Below, piece by piece: positions 1 to 7,459 of a stretch of 28,062 nucleotides of DNA (positions are counted from its first letter, which is position 1; every line of letters begins with the position of its first letter). Where the stretch lies: positions 1 through 28,062 of the IMG/VR virus record IMGVR_UViG_3300037264_000731. One strand, written 5' to 3'. A program made the translations under genes and the position numbers. The stretch is from a virus. The notes beneath the pieces were generated by a model. That model did no database searches. It was given only the letters and a program-made list of their open reading frames with translations, and was not told the DNA's origin.

Positions 1-14
1 CCGAGTTCAGACAT
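1..14 (-). CDS. Start of the next tail gene (partial)
   Basis: An ATG at 14-12 on the minus strand is preceded by GGAGAAAGCA, a good Shine-Dalgarno at normal spacing, and the first codons read MSEL before the window ends. It follows the tail tube gene and the inverted repeat at 52-66, so it is probably the next tail gene, for example a chaperone or tape-measure region gene. That identity is inferred from position only. Confidence 0.5.
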
Positions 15-51
15 TGCTTTCTCCGACGATGTTGGAGTGTCGCAAACAGCC

Positions 52-66
52 TTGACACAGCGTCAA
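52..66. repeat. Inverted repeat, operator-like site 1
   Basis: TTGAC-ACAGC-GTCAA, with perfect arms extended to CTTGAC/GTCAAG (51-67). It lies in the gap between the tail tube gene and the next gene. Confidence 0.85.
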
Positions 67-76
67 GGCAAGATTT

Positions 77-640
77 TTAGACCCCTGTCACGGTGAACGG
101 ATTTTGGATCATAACCTTGTCGATTGACAGGGTCATGGTGATCCGGACCGTGTCCTCACCTTCGTGGTCGATTTCTCCGGGGTCGATGGCGCTCGGCCAG
201 ATGCCGATGACATCGTAGCGGCGTTCGATGGACCCTTCCGGCGAGAACAGCGAGAACCAACCGCTCGCTTTGTACTGCGACGCGAGACCCGTCTTGCCGT
301 TGCGCGGGTCGTGGACCGCATAGCTCCACGCCCACAGAATCTCGGCGATGTTGGTGTCGACGTAGTCGTGAAACACGAGCGAGAGATCGTCGTACGTCGG
401 GATTCCGGCGAACTTACGCTTCTCGTTCAAGTATCCCATCTCGATCACACCCATCGTGCGCTTCGGCACCGGGAAGCTCTGGATCGCGAGCTTGATTTCC
501 TCGCTTTGCAGAAGGTTCGTGTCGATGCCGTCACGTTTGAGGGTCGGCGGCGTGATGTACAGCAACCCGTTATTGGAGCGTTGCGGCTCGTGTTTGCCGT
601 TCGCTCCAATATGGTTGGCTGTCAGGTTCTCAAGTGGCAT
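77..640 (-). CDS. Tail tube protein (gp19-like)
   Basis: A 187-residue protein expected to polymerise into the inner tail tube through which DNA passes. The pattern fits T4 gp19-type tubes: a short N-terminal arm with an RSNNGLLYI segment (about 22-30), a Tyr-Leu-Asn...Lys-Phe-Ala-Gly segment (about 70-79), a hydrophobic central part with a WAWSY run, and a C-terminal beta segment containing TMTLSIDKV. Length is close to that of known tube proteins. The ATG at 640 has CGGAG seven bases upstream. It lies directly downstream of the sheath gene, the normal sheath-tube order of myoviruses, and this context adds much of the support. Family membership is from memory of the fold pattern, not from a search. 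Confidence 0.78.
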   Translation of the reverse strand: MPLENLTANHIGANGKHEPQRSNNGLLYITPPTLKRDGIDTNLLQSEEIKLAIQSFPVPKRTMGVIEMGYLNEKRKFAGIPTYDDLSLVFHDYVDTNIAEILWAWSYAVHDPRNGKTGLASQYKASGWFSLFSPEGSIERRYDVIGIWPSAIDPGEIDHEGEDTVRITMTLSIDKVMIQNPFTVTGV

Positions 641-697
641 TTCAGTTCTCCGTCGTGTGGGCCTTGACTACGTTCTCACAGTTTCACCGGACGCGGC

Positions 698-3049
698 TTA
701 TGGTGTCAATACCGCCTCAGTGAACTCAGCACCGACTGCCTGCAATGCGAAGTCGAGAATGATGCGCTCCGCTGCCTCGATGGGCTTCAACGTGATCGTG
801 CCGCGCATGATCCGCTTCGCCCGTTGTGAGGGCGGGTTGGTGGTAGCGTTGCACGTCACCTTGAACACTTCGAGGCCCCGGCGTGAGGCGATTTCCTCAA
901 GAACCGGGTTGCAGAACTGCTCGAACCTCTTCCACGACACAGGATCGTTCGGATCGAACACCAGCACCTTGACGGCACTGGCGCACAGCTTCTTGGCGTG
1001 AAGCAACATGCGGCGAATATGGACGCTCGCAAGCGCCGTTTCCGTACGCTGTAGTGTCTTGTTGCCGAAGATCACCGCTGCATCGACGCCCAAGGCCGGG
1101 AACTCAGCCAGCGGGTTGACGCGGTTGCCGGTGCCTTCACCGACCAGATCGTCGCGCTCGGTCAAGTCCGGGCTGTACTCAGCTTCGAGCGAGTCCGTCA
1201 CACCGCGCACGTAACCGGCGGTTGCGAACCACGGACCGGCGACACGGTCATTCTCGGACATGTTCGCCATGATGAAGCCGCTCGGCGGCAGGAACACGAG
1301 AACTTTGTTGGTCTGATCGAACGTGCGCTGCCACGACCAGTACAGGGCCGCGTAGTTGCTGTCGATGGCGAGTGACGGCGAGTTGGGGATCGAGTGTGCC
1401 GCCCCAAGGCCGTTGTGCCAGTCAATGACTTGCTCGGTCGTGAGACCGAACGGTGGGTCGATGACCGCCAGCGCATCACCACGCGTCTCGACCAGTGTAA
1501 TCATTGCGTCGATCACCGCCGTGTGCGTGATGCCGGGGACTGCGAGAAGGTTGAACTCGTAGCGGTCGCTGTTGAGCAGGACTTGAAGGCCCGTGCTGTT
1601 CTGGCCCGCATACGTGCCGATGTAATCGGTGCTTGCCAGCGTTGACACACCGTCAGCGCCCACCGTGCCACCACCCGTGCCAAGCGTGAAGTTGGCGAAA
1701 CTCGGCGTGCCCGCAGAGAGCACGTCCAGAATAACGTACAGGCTCGGCACAGATTCACCGGGGATGCCGTCCTCGACGACCTTCTCGATGTAGCGAGCGT
1801 TGGTGCTGGTCAGCGAGAGGTTCGTGTAAACCTCTTGGAGAACCGCCGTCTCAGCGGGTGTTTCCGGCGGGGGTGCGAACACGAGCATGTCGAACCGGTC
1901 CGCCGGGGCTCCGCTCACAATGGTGTCGCGGAACTGGACGATGATGTTGTTGCCCCACGTGCCGGGCGACTTGGCGAATACGGTCATCACGTTCGTGCTG
2001 GAACCCGGAATCGCGTCCAGACCACCGCTCATGCCAGTGACCGTGATCTGTGCGCCGGTTTCGGTGATGGTCTGGTTGCCGATGAGACCCGCCACGTCGT
2101 TCGTGAGGGTCGCTTGCGGAACCGTGACAGTAGTGTCGACGGCAGTGATCGTGAGAGCACTGTTGTTGATCGCGGCAATGAGGTTCGCCATCGTGATCGC
2201 GGCAGTCGCACCGATCAGGACGCCGATGTTGCCGCCGCCGATGCTGCTGTTGTTGTCGAACTCGAAGGTGTACGCCGTGCCGTTTGCACCACCGGTGAAC
2301 GGGCTGGCGCTCACCACGAGCGGGCCGCTGCTCAGGACCGCCGTGTAGGTGTTGCCCACGGTACCGGGCTGATCGGCAGTCAGGGTGAGACGCGGGTCGC
2401 CAACCGTTGTGTCGGCGGCAGTGATGTTGAGCGTGATGAGTGACGAATTGATCTTGGCAATCAAGGCATCACGCGTCGCGGCAGCGTTCGCACCGATAAC
2501 GACTTGGCGCAACGTCGGGGTTTCGACAACGGATGCGTTGTTGTCGAACTCGAACGTGATGGTGTTCGTGCCATCGAACAGGATCAGGGTGTCGGCGTCG
2601 TCCGCGTTGACGTTGCCCACGAACGTCACGTTCGTAGTCGCCTTCACGGCTGTCGCACCGTCACGGATCGTGATGGTCTCGGTGTCCAGCGGGTTCGTGC
2701 TCAGGGTGAACACGATGGTACCGGTCGCGGCGACGGCGGGCGTGCCACCACTGGTGCCCGGAATCGTCCGGTCAGCGGTATCTTCGTTTCCGTCCGCGAC
2801 GCGCATGTACAAGAGATTGTCTCCCTTGCGGAATGCTTGGATCGCGGATTGGATTCCGTAGTCGTTGGTGAGTGGCGGACCGAACTTTTCGATCAGTGCC
2901 GCCGAGTTGCTGACGCGGATCGGTGTGTTGAGCGGTCCCTTGGACGCGCCGCCGACCATTACAGGCCGGGCGAGACCAATCGCGGAACCGAACTCCGAGA
3001 AATCGAACTCACGCGTCAGAATGGACGGGCTGACTGCGGAACTTGGCAT
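698..3049 (-). CDS. Contractile tail sheath protein with a two-repeat insertion
   Basis: A 783-residue sheath protein that would surround the tail tube and contract on infection. Residues 1-88 show the sheath start (SPS..TREFDFSEF, VGGASKGPLNTP, then FG...Y...A...F..GDN..YMRV). The C-terminal half carries the conserved segments LPPSG (about residue 596), GPWFATAGYVRG, VNPLAEFPALGVDA, NKTLQ and FDPNDPVSWKRF. Residues about 100-348 are an insertion rich in Thr, Asn and Val containing two tandem copies of a beta-rich unit (about 152-256 and 258-345); the same unit recurs in the protein at 14340-15233. The insertion makes this protein longer than a typical sheath of 450-660 residues and probably projects outward. 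The ATG at 3049 follows AAGGGGAG. An inverted repeat lies inside the gene at 1642-1656. Confidence 0.92.
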   Translation of the reverse strand: MPSSAVSPSILTREFDFSEFGSAIGLARPVMVGGASKGPLNTPIRVSNSAALIEKFGPPLTNDYGIQSAIQAFRKGDNLLYMRVADGNEDTADRTIPGTSGGTPAVAATGTIVFTLSTNPLDTETITIRDGATAVKATTNVTFVGNVNADDADTLILFDGTNTITFEFDNNASVVETPTLRQVVIGANAAATRDALIAKINSSLITLNITAADTTVGDPRLTLTADQPGTVGNTYTAVLSSGPLVVSASPFTGGANGTAYTFEFDNNSSIGGGNIGVLIGATAAITMANLIAAINNSALTITAVDTTVTVPQATLTNDVAGLIGNQTITETGAQITVTGMSGGLDAIPGSSTNVMTVFAKSPGTWGNNIIVQFRDTIVSGAPADRFDMLVFAPPPETPAETAVLQEVYTNLSLTSTNARYIEKVVEDGIPGESVPSLYVILDVLSAGTPSFANFTLGTGGGTVGADGVSTLASTDYIGTYAGQNSTGLQVLLNSDRYEFNLLAVPGITHTAVIDAMITLVETRGDALAVIDPPFGLTTEQVIDWHNGLGAAHSIPNSPSLAIDSNYAALYWSWQRTFDQTNKVLVFLPPSGFIMANMSENDRVAGPWFATAGYVRGVTDSLEAEYSPDLTERDDLVGEGTGNRVNPLAEFPALGVDAAVIFGNKTLQRTETALASVHIRRMLLHAKKLCASAVKVLVFDPNDPVSWKRFEQFCNPVLEEIASRRGLEVFKVTCNATTNPPSQRAKRIMRGTITLKPIEAAERIILDFALQAVGAEFTEAVLTP
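1642..1656. repeat. Inverted repeat, operator-like site 2
   Basis: TTGAC-ACACC-GTCAG inside the sheath gene. In that gene it reads ADGVS with a TCA serine codon. The same 15 bases recur at 22162-22176 and, on the other strand, at 10516-10530. Confidence 0.8.
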
Positions 3050-3139
3050 GATGAGACTCCCCTTGCTGGATCGCCGTTTTCTTTAGTCCTCTAACACAAC
3101 GAAATCATCTGCATCTACTACGGGTTGCTGCGCGCCAGT

Positions 3140-3418
3140 TCACAAAGCTGCTGCGATCCGGCAATGACCCTGAGATTCAAGGCCCCGTGTGTAGGTGGTG
3201 ATTTCTTCTTCGGCGATAGCCGCAGGGTTGGCGGTGCTTGGCAGGGAGCCCTTGGCCGGGATCACGACTTCCCGGAGTACGCCATCGGGCTTCTGCAAAC
3301 TGATTCTCAAAGTCTGATTGAGCATGTTCTTGATACGAACGTCTTTGACCGCCTTCGGCGCGGGTGCGCTTGTGACAGTCTTGACGGAATCTGACTTGCT
3401 CGCAGTTTTCTTTGCCAT
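3140..3418 (-). CDS. Small protein sharing a module with the 401-aa surface protein
   Basis: A 92-residue protein of unknown function. Residues 1-25 are Lys/Ser/Thr/Ala-rich. Residues about 26-90 form a module with the pattern RI-N-x3-Q-x-L-x-IS ... LP ... I-x-E-x3-T-x-YTR-x-L-x3-G, which is also present at the N-terminus of the protein at 4196-5401. The shared module suggests both bind the same partner on the particle, one as a stand-alone domain and the other carrying extra domains; that is inference. The ATG at 3418 is preceded by GAGGA, and this Shine-Dalgarno directly abuts the inverted repeat at 3432-3446. It lies between the IPT/TIG protein and the sheath. Confidence 0.8.
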   Translation of the reverse strand: MAKKTASKSDSVKTVTSAPAPKAVKDVRIKNMLNQTLRISLQKPDGVLREVVIPAKGSLPSTANPAAIAEEEITTYTRGLESQGHCRIAAAL

Positions 3419-3431
3419 GTTCAGGGTCCTC

Positions 3432-3446
3432 TTGACGCTGTGTCAA
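3432..3446. repeat. Inverted repeat, operator-like site 3
   Basis: TTGAC-GCTGT-GTCAA, the exact reverse complement of site 1. Intergenic, directly next to the GAGGA ribosome site of the 92-aa gene. Confidence 0.88.
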
Positions 3447-3452
3447 CCGATT

Positions 3453-3827
3453 TTAGGCGGGTGCGCCTTGGTACTCGAATCCGTTCACCAACGGCGCTCC
3501 GATGTTCGCCCCTAATTTCCTCAACTGCACGTTCACAAAGGCTGCTGGAAGTCCCGGTACGGTACAAGTAATAGTCGTGTTATTCACTACTAAAAAGCCT
3601 GTAACGGACACACCACCAAAATGAACGTTGTCCACTCCCGACGTTTGAAAGGCCGTCCCTGTGATCGTTACTGCTGTTCCCAAAAACTCCGGACCAAATG
3701 CCGGAACCACGTTCGTAATCGTCGGCGGTGCGGGCGGGTCAGCAACCGCAAAGACGTGTGTCGTGGGCGCGACAATCGTCGCCCCCACTGCACCCTGCAA
3801 CACCAAGTTCACCGTCTGGTCGGCCAT
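3453..3827 (-). CDS. IPT/TIG (immunoglobulin-like) domain protein
   Basis: A 124-residue protein in which residues about 34-120 match the IPT/TIG fold: PTITNVVPAFGPEFLGTAVT, then ITGTAF, VHFGGVSV, ITCTVPGLP and a final VNGFEYQG strand. Single immunoglobulin-like domains of this kind decorate phage heads, tails or fibres and are thought to bind weakly to surface carbohydrates. Residues 1-33 form a hydrophobic beta-like start without a signal peptide. The ATG at 3827 has AGGA six bases upstream. It belongs to a row of likely surface proteins at 3140-5401. Whether it sits on the head or the tail cannot be told. Confidence 0.8.
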   Translation of the reverse strand: MADQTVNLVLQGAVGATIVAPTTHVFAVADPPAPPTITNVVPAFGPEFLGTAVTITGTAFQTSGVDNVHFGGVSVTGFLVVNNTTITCTVPGLPAAFVNVQLRKLGANIGAPLVNGFEYQGAPA

Positions 3828-3887
3828 GCCACGTCCTGATTACCTCACTGATGATACCAACTCGACTACGGTGCGCCAGCGTCTTTC

Positions 3888-3898
3888 CGTAGTCTACG
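3888..3898. repeat. Gene-end palindrome CGTAGTCTACG
   Basis: An 11-base near-palindrome (odd centre) that contains the TAG stop of the 99-aa gene. The 9-base core GTAGTCTAC recurs at 12145-12153 and 28010-28018, in the same orientation each time. Confidence 0.6.
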
Positions 3899-4193
3899 CG
3901 GCCAAAAACTCTTCAAGGATGTCGGTCAGTTCCGGCACCGTCATCCAGAAGCCCTTCTGGCTGGACTGCTGGATGATCGCCATGACACGGGCGTCACCGA
4001 ACTTCACAATCAATGTCTCCGTGGGCCGAATACGCACAAGCGGAGCGTCCAATTCGACGACATCATCCGTAGGGTTATAAATCATTGACAGACCGTCAAC
4101 GCCAAGATCGTACCGCTCCAACCCCCCGGCCAGCGGCTCAGTCGGTTCCTTAGCTGCCAGAATTGCTTGCACTGTCGGGTACAAGTCCGCCAT
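3894..4193 (-). CDS. Hypothetical protein, 99 aa
   Basis: A small protein with no family I recognise. It has a predicted helix at each end (residues 5-20 and 86-98) and a beta-rich middle (about 28-70), with no membrane segment. The ATG at 4193 lies just after the TAG of the gene's upstream neighbour's reading frame, with GGGATATAGCG ahead of it, so translation is probably coupled. The inverted repeat at 4085-4099 lies inside and reads VDGLS. The gene's own TAG stop lies within the palindrome CGTAGTCTACG (plus-strand sequence, 3888-3898), which also occurs near the end of the protease gene. Its place among surface proteins suggests a virion part or assembly factor, but this is only context. 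Confidence 0.72.
   Translation of the reverse strand: MADLYPTVQAILAAKEPTEPLAGGLERYDLGVDGLSMIYNPTDDVVELDAPLVRIRPTETLIVKFGDARVMAIIQQSSQKGFWMTVPELTDILEEFLAA
4085..4099. repeat. Inverted repeat, operator-like site 4
   Basis: TTGAC-AGACC-GTCAA inside the 99-aa gene, where it reads VDGLS. Arms are perfect. Confidence 0.78.
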
Positions 4194-4195
4194 CG

Positions 4196-5401
4196 CTATA
4201 TCCCGTAATAAGTTTTGACCGCCGCAATGAACGCCGCGAAGTCCACGTGTACGCCCATCGTGTCGGGGTCTCCATCAAAGTACCAGTCAAACGGACATGC
4301 GTAGTTACCTCGACCCATCTGAATGTTGCCACCATCGGGCGACCACGTTGCATCCGCACCACTCGTGGCCTGCCACGCGCCACCGTTGATACTGACTTCA
4401 AGTTCGGTTGTGGACGCATTCCAGCGCCACGCGACCACCGCGTACGTTCCATTCGTCCACGCGAGACTGTCCACCGTCACGAAGGCAGAAATAAATCCGA
4501 AGGCATTTACTTTTGTACCGCCCTCTGTGCGGCTGGCTATGGGTGCGTTTATCCCGATCCGCATTATGGCGATGTTGTCCGTTACGGAGTTCCGCTTGAT
4601 GACCATTACACGGCCAAAGTCCCTACCCGCAAACTCACCGGACGCAAGCAACGGAACATCACTGCTGTTGTAATACGGTGCTGCCGGGCTGATCGACTGG
4701 CTGGTTATGTAAATCGCGGGTTTGCCGTTTGGCGTAGCGTGCGTGCTCGGTGAGTAAAGAAGATAGAGATTATCAAACACGTAATCCGCTGCACCGCTCG
4801 CTTCGACGACATCGATGCGCTTGATCGCCTCACCTTCGGTAAGTTCCGCCGGGTCGGTGCCCGCTTGATCGTCCCATATCGTCGTCAACTCGGCGTCCCA
4901 CCACGTACCGCCCGTACCCTCTGCCGGGTGCGGTAAGCTGGTAGGAATAATCTCGACGGTCTTGATCGTCCCGCTCACGTCGCCGGGATTGAACGTAACC
5001 GTCTTGGGGTTTGGCAGATAATCGTAGTCATCCCCCTCAACACCCGTTCCAGTGCCATCGTCGAACACGTCAACCGTGGCCGTAACCACGAGCGGTTCCC
5101 CGTCCGACGTGAGCATTTTGACCGGGATGTCCACACCCCCGGCGTCGCGCTCACCCGTGGATGAGGCCGTGTCAAATTGCACCGTTACGGTTTGCTCCAC
5201 CACACGCAATTCCAGATACCCATTCCGGGCAAGCTGGCGCGTATAGGGAGTCAACGTCGCTTCGGGGATAACGTCCGGGAACTCATCGTTCGGCAACTCT
5301 TCCCCAACCCGCAACGTCCGGGCGACGACGGGCAAGTCCACCGGCTTCACAGAAATCAGCAGGGCTTGATCGATGCTGTTGATGATCCGGATGTTCGGCA
5401 T
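4196..5401 (-). CDS. Multidomain surface protein: shared module, Calx-beta, concanavalin-like domain
   Basis: A 401-residue protein with three parts. Residues 1-68 are the module shared with the 92-aa protein at 3140-3418. Residues about 69-155 look like a Calx-beta domain: VTVQFDTAS, a central VTATVDVFDDGTGTG..GDDYDYL segment, then TVTFNPGD and KTVEII. Residues about 205-401 form a Trp/Asn/Gly-rich beta sandwich of the concanavalin/laminin-G type, with AFVTVDSLAWTNGTYAVVAW and ELEVSINGGAW segments. Such combinations are common in phage adhesion or decoration proteins that bind glycans, often with calcium. Its ATG (5401) directly follows the stop codon of the 531-aa gene, giving TAAATG, so the two are probably translationally coupled. 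The assignment is by fold pattern; the binding target is unknown. Confidence 0.8.
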   Translation of the reverse strand: MPNIRIINSIDQALLISVKPVDLPVVARTLRVGEELPNDEFPDVIPEATLTPYTRQLARNGYLELRVVEQTVTVQFDTASSTGERDAGGVDIPVKMLTSDGEPLVVTATVDVFDDGTGTGVEGDDYDYLPNPKTVTFNPGDVSGTIKTVEIIPTSLPHPAEGTGGTWWDAELTTIWDDQAGTDPAELTEGEAIKRIDVVEASGAADYVFDNLYLLYSPSTHATPNGKPAIYITSQSISPAAPYYNSSDVPLLASGEFAGRDFGRVMVIKRNSVTDNIAIMRIGINAPIASRTEGGTKVNAFGFISAFVTVDSLAWTNGTYAVVAWRWNASTTELEVSINGGAWQATSGADATWSPDGGNIQMGRGNYACPFDWYFDGDPDTMGVHVDFAAFIAAVKTYYGI

Positions 5402-6997
5402 TTAGATCGTGTGTCCGTTGTAGTGACCATCGTAAGGAATCAAGTACACTTGCGAGACCGCAACGGCGTTCGGGAATCGCAACACCATGTCCGCGACTTT
5501 TGGCTGGTTCATCATCACCACACCCGCACCCGCAACGAAGTTCGCGCTGTCGACCGCGAGCGTGCGACTGAACGAAGGCACCGTCAGATCGTTGTCCAAC
5601 GTGAACGTGACCGGCCCCGGCGTGCTGGTCAGCTTGACAACCACAAAGTACGGACGGTCCTCAAGCCCATAGAACTCGTAGCGCGTGTCGACGCCAACAA
5701 TCTTGGTGGGGATCGTGATGGGCGTGAACGGCACAATGTAACGCAGATCGAACTGACTGACATTGATCGACTGTGGCGTCACCGGGCCGATGCCGACGAT
5801 CTTGCCGAACACAAGGTCCTCATTGACGAGGAAGAACTGGTGGAACTTCTTGCCCTGTGGAGCAGCGGGCAAGTCCAACACGTACGCTTTTGACAGTGTG
5901 TCAGCCGAGTTCTGCGAATCCTTGGTCGATACCTCAAACTTGACAGGCGCATCGGACGTGTAGTTGAACGAAAATCCAACGAGCGCGTACCCGTCCGTCA
6001 AGTCCAGTGGGATCGCGAACAATTCGGCCTTGTCCGCCGGTGCCGTGACGACGATGTCCAGCGATTCCTTACCATCGGACGTATTGACCGTCGCATCACC
6101 CTCAACCGTCCATAGACGACACACGAGCGACGGCGGGATCACGTTCTGACCCGGCCAGAGGTTGCATGACTGCTTGTACTGCGGCGGATGGAGTTCATTG
6201 ACCCCATCCATCTTCCACTCACCCTCGATGTAGTAGATGGGGATGCCGATGCCAGTACCATCCGCGTTCCCGCACGCGTCCGCAATGCCGGGAATCTCGT
6301 CCGGGAGCACTTCTGGCATTGTGACCCACGTACGCAGCGTGACCGTGAACTCGCTCCGGACCCAACGCGGCTCTTCGCCTTCCAGTTCCGACAAGTCAGA
6401 CAAGTCGCCGGTCAGTTGCAGCCGTGCGGTAATCTCTCCCCACGGTTCCTTGTGGATCACGGGTATGAACGTCTCACGAATGGTCGCTCCGATGTTGCCG
6501 AACTCGGACATGAACCATTCCATGAAGAAGGCTTTACTGAACTCCCGGTTGGCCCAAAAGGTAACGGTGTAGTCGGTCAGCCACGTCTTAGGCCAGCGGT
6601 AAAAGACGTACCGCTTCTTCTCGCAGTCATAGAACCCCTTCCGGTACACGAACGGGACGTTCGACAACTCCGGGTCAGGGCGCGGGTCAAGCCGTTGCCA
6701 ACTGAACGCCGGGAGTGGCAGGACCGCGAGGTTGTCGTCCAGTTTGTCGCGCAAGGCTTGCCCGGTCTCGGACGGGACCCAATTCTGGCCCACGAGGGTG
6801 TCGACAATCTTCGCGAACGCCCGGTCCGGGCTGGCCTTGACGCGGATGATCGGATGGGCTTTCTTTTCCGGGATGATAATGGCCGCGTCGAGCGGATTTT
6901 CAATCTTGGGGTAGTCGACGAGCAGCTTCCCCAACCACGTCCAGATAGCAAGGTCGTGGATGCGGACTGTGTCGTCAAACGTGTACGGTTCGGCCAC
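5402..6997 (-). CDS. Virion structural protein, probably tail-associated (531 aa)
   Basis: No named family is certain. Residues about 1-230 are a compact Trp/Phe-rich domain with the segments FYRWPKTWLTDYTVTFWAN, FFMEWFMSEFGNIGATIRET and WVRSEFTVTLRTWV. Residues about 290-531 are beta-rich and resemble carbohydrate-binding or discoidin-like sandwiches (repeated FSFNYTSDAPVKFEV-type strands ending in VYLIPYDGHYNGH). The start is GTG at 6997, directly after the TAA of the gene upstream (TAAGTG), with AAGGAA as Shine-Dalgarno. Its position between probable neck genes and the sheath fits a tail-completion or connector role with an added surface domain, which is inference. It contains the inverted repeat at 5890-5904. 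Confidence 0.75.
   Translation of the reverse strand: MAEPYTFDDTVRIHDLAIWTWLGKLLVDYPKIENPLDAAIIIPEKKAHPIIRVKASPDRAFAKIVDTLVGQNWVPSETGQALRDKLDDNLAVLPLPAFSWQRLDPRPDPELSNVPFVYRKGFYDCEKKRYVFYRWPKTWLTDYTVTFWANREFSKAFFMEWFMSEFGNIGATIRETFIPVIHKEPWGEITARLQLTGDLSDLSELEGEEPRWVRSEFTVTLRTWVTMPEVLPDEIPGIADACGNADGTGIGIPIYYIEGEWKMDGVNELHPPQYKQSCNLWPGQNVIPPSLVCRLWTVEGDATVNTSDGKESLDIVVTAPADKAELFAIPLDLTDGYALVGFSFNYTSDAPVKFEVSTKDSQNSADTLSKAYVLDLPAAPQGKKFHQFFLVNEDLVFGKIVGIGPVTPQSINVSQFDLRYIVPFTPITIPTKIVGVDTRYEFYGLEDRPYFVVVKLTSTPGPVTFTLDNDLTVPSFSRTLAVDSANFVAGAGVVMMNQPKVADMVLRFPNAVAVSQVYLIPYDGHYNGHTI
5890..5904. repeat. Inverted repeat, operator-like site 5
   Basis: TTGAC-AGTGT-GTCAG inside the 531-aa gene, where it reads ADTLS. 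The outer pair of bases is mismatched. Confidence 0.75.
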
Positions 6998-7420
6998 TTA
7001 CGATTCCTTCGGGCGTTTCCCGTTCAGGGTAAAGAGCACTTCCCCAATATCGAACTTCTTTTCCACCAGCGAGCGCATGTACTCGCTCACTTCCAGCATC
7101 TCCGTATCGGCTCCCGCCGGGCACGACATGCCGGGCGGCTGGCCGTAAACCTTTTGATCCAGATAGACACGTCCACGCACTACGGTATCTATCGCGTCGG
7201 TCGCTGCCTGCACCATAATCTTCTTGCCACCGATCAGCACCACCAGTGCATGTACTGCCTGATTCTTCAAGTACGACGGGATGATCTGACGGTCCAGACC
7301 TTCCAGCCGAACATGCCGTGACAGCTTGACTCCGAAACCAAGTTCCAACTCGGCTTCGACCGTCAGGGCGTCCACGATGCGGACCGTCCGGGCGTTATGC
7401 AGCTTTGGTAGTAGTTCCAT
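6998..7420 (-). CDS. Small protein resembling the staphylococcal-nuclease OB fold
   Basis: A 140-residue protein. Residues 12-90 follow the outline of the SNase/TNase OB fold: V-R-I-V-D-A-x-T-V at 13-21, VRLEGLDRQ at 37-45, a helix, GGKKIMVQ at 64-71, and an Asp-rich turn followed by RGRVYL at 82-87. In active SNases the Arg-Asp-Glu triad is R..D..E plus a later Arg. Here R38 and D43 fit, but the Glu position is Ile46, so catalysis looks doubtful. A structural use of the fold in a neck or tail protein is as likely as nuclease activity. The ATG at 7420 has GGAAGG seven bases upstream. The gene ends against the start of the 531-aa gene. Confidence 0.6.
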   Translation of the reverse strand: MELLPKLHNARTVRIVDALTVEAELELGFGVKLSRHVRLEGLDRQIIPSYLKNQAVHALVVLIGGKKIMVQAATDAIDTVVRGRVYLDQKVYGQPPGMSCPAGADTEMLEVSEYMRSLVEKKFDIGEVLFTLNGKRPKES

Positions 7421-7459
7421 TTCCTTGCCTTCCGCACGATGAGCGGTGTTTGTGTCGGG

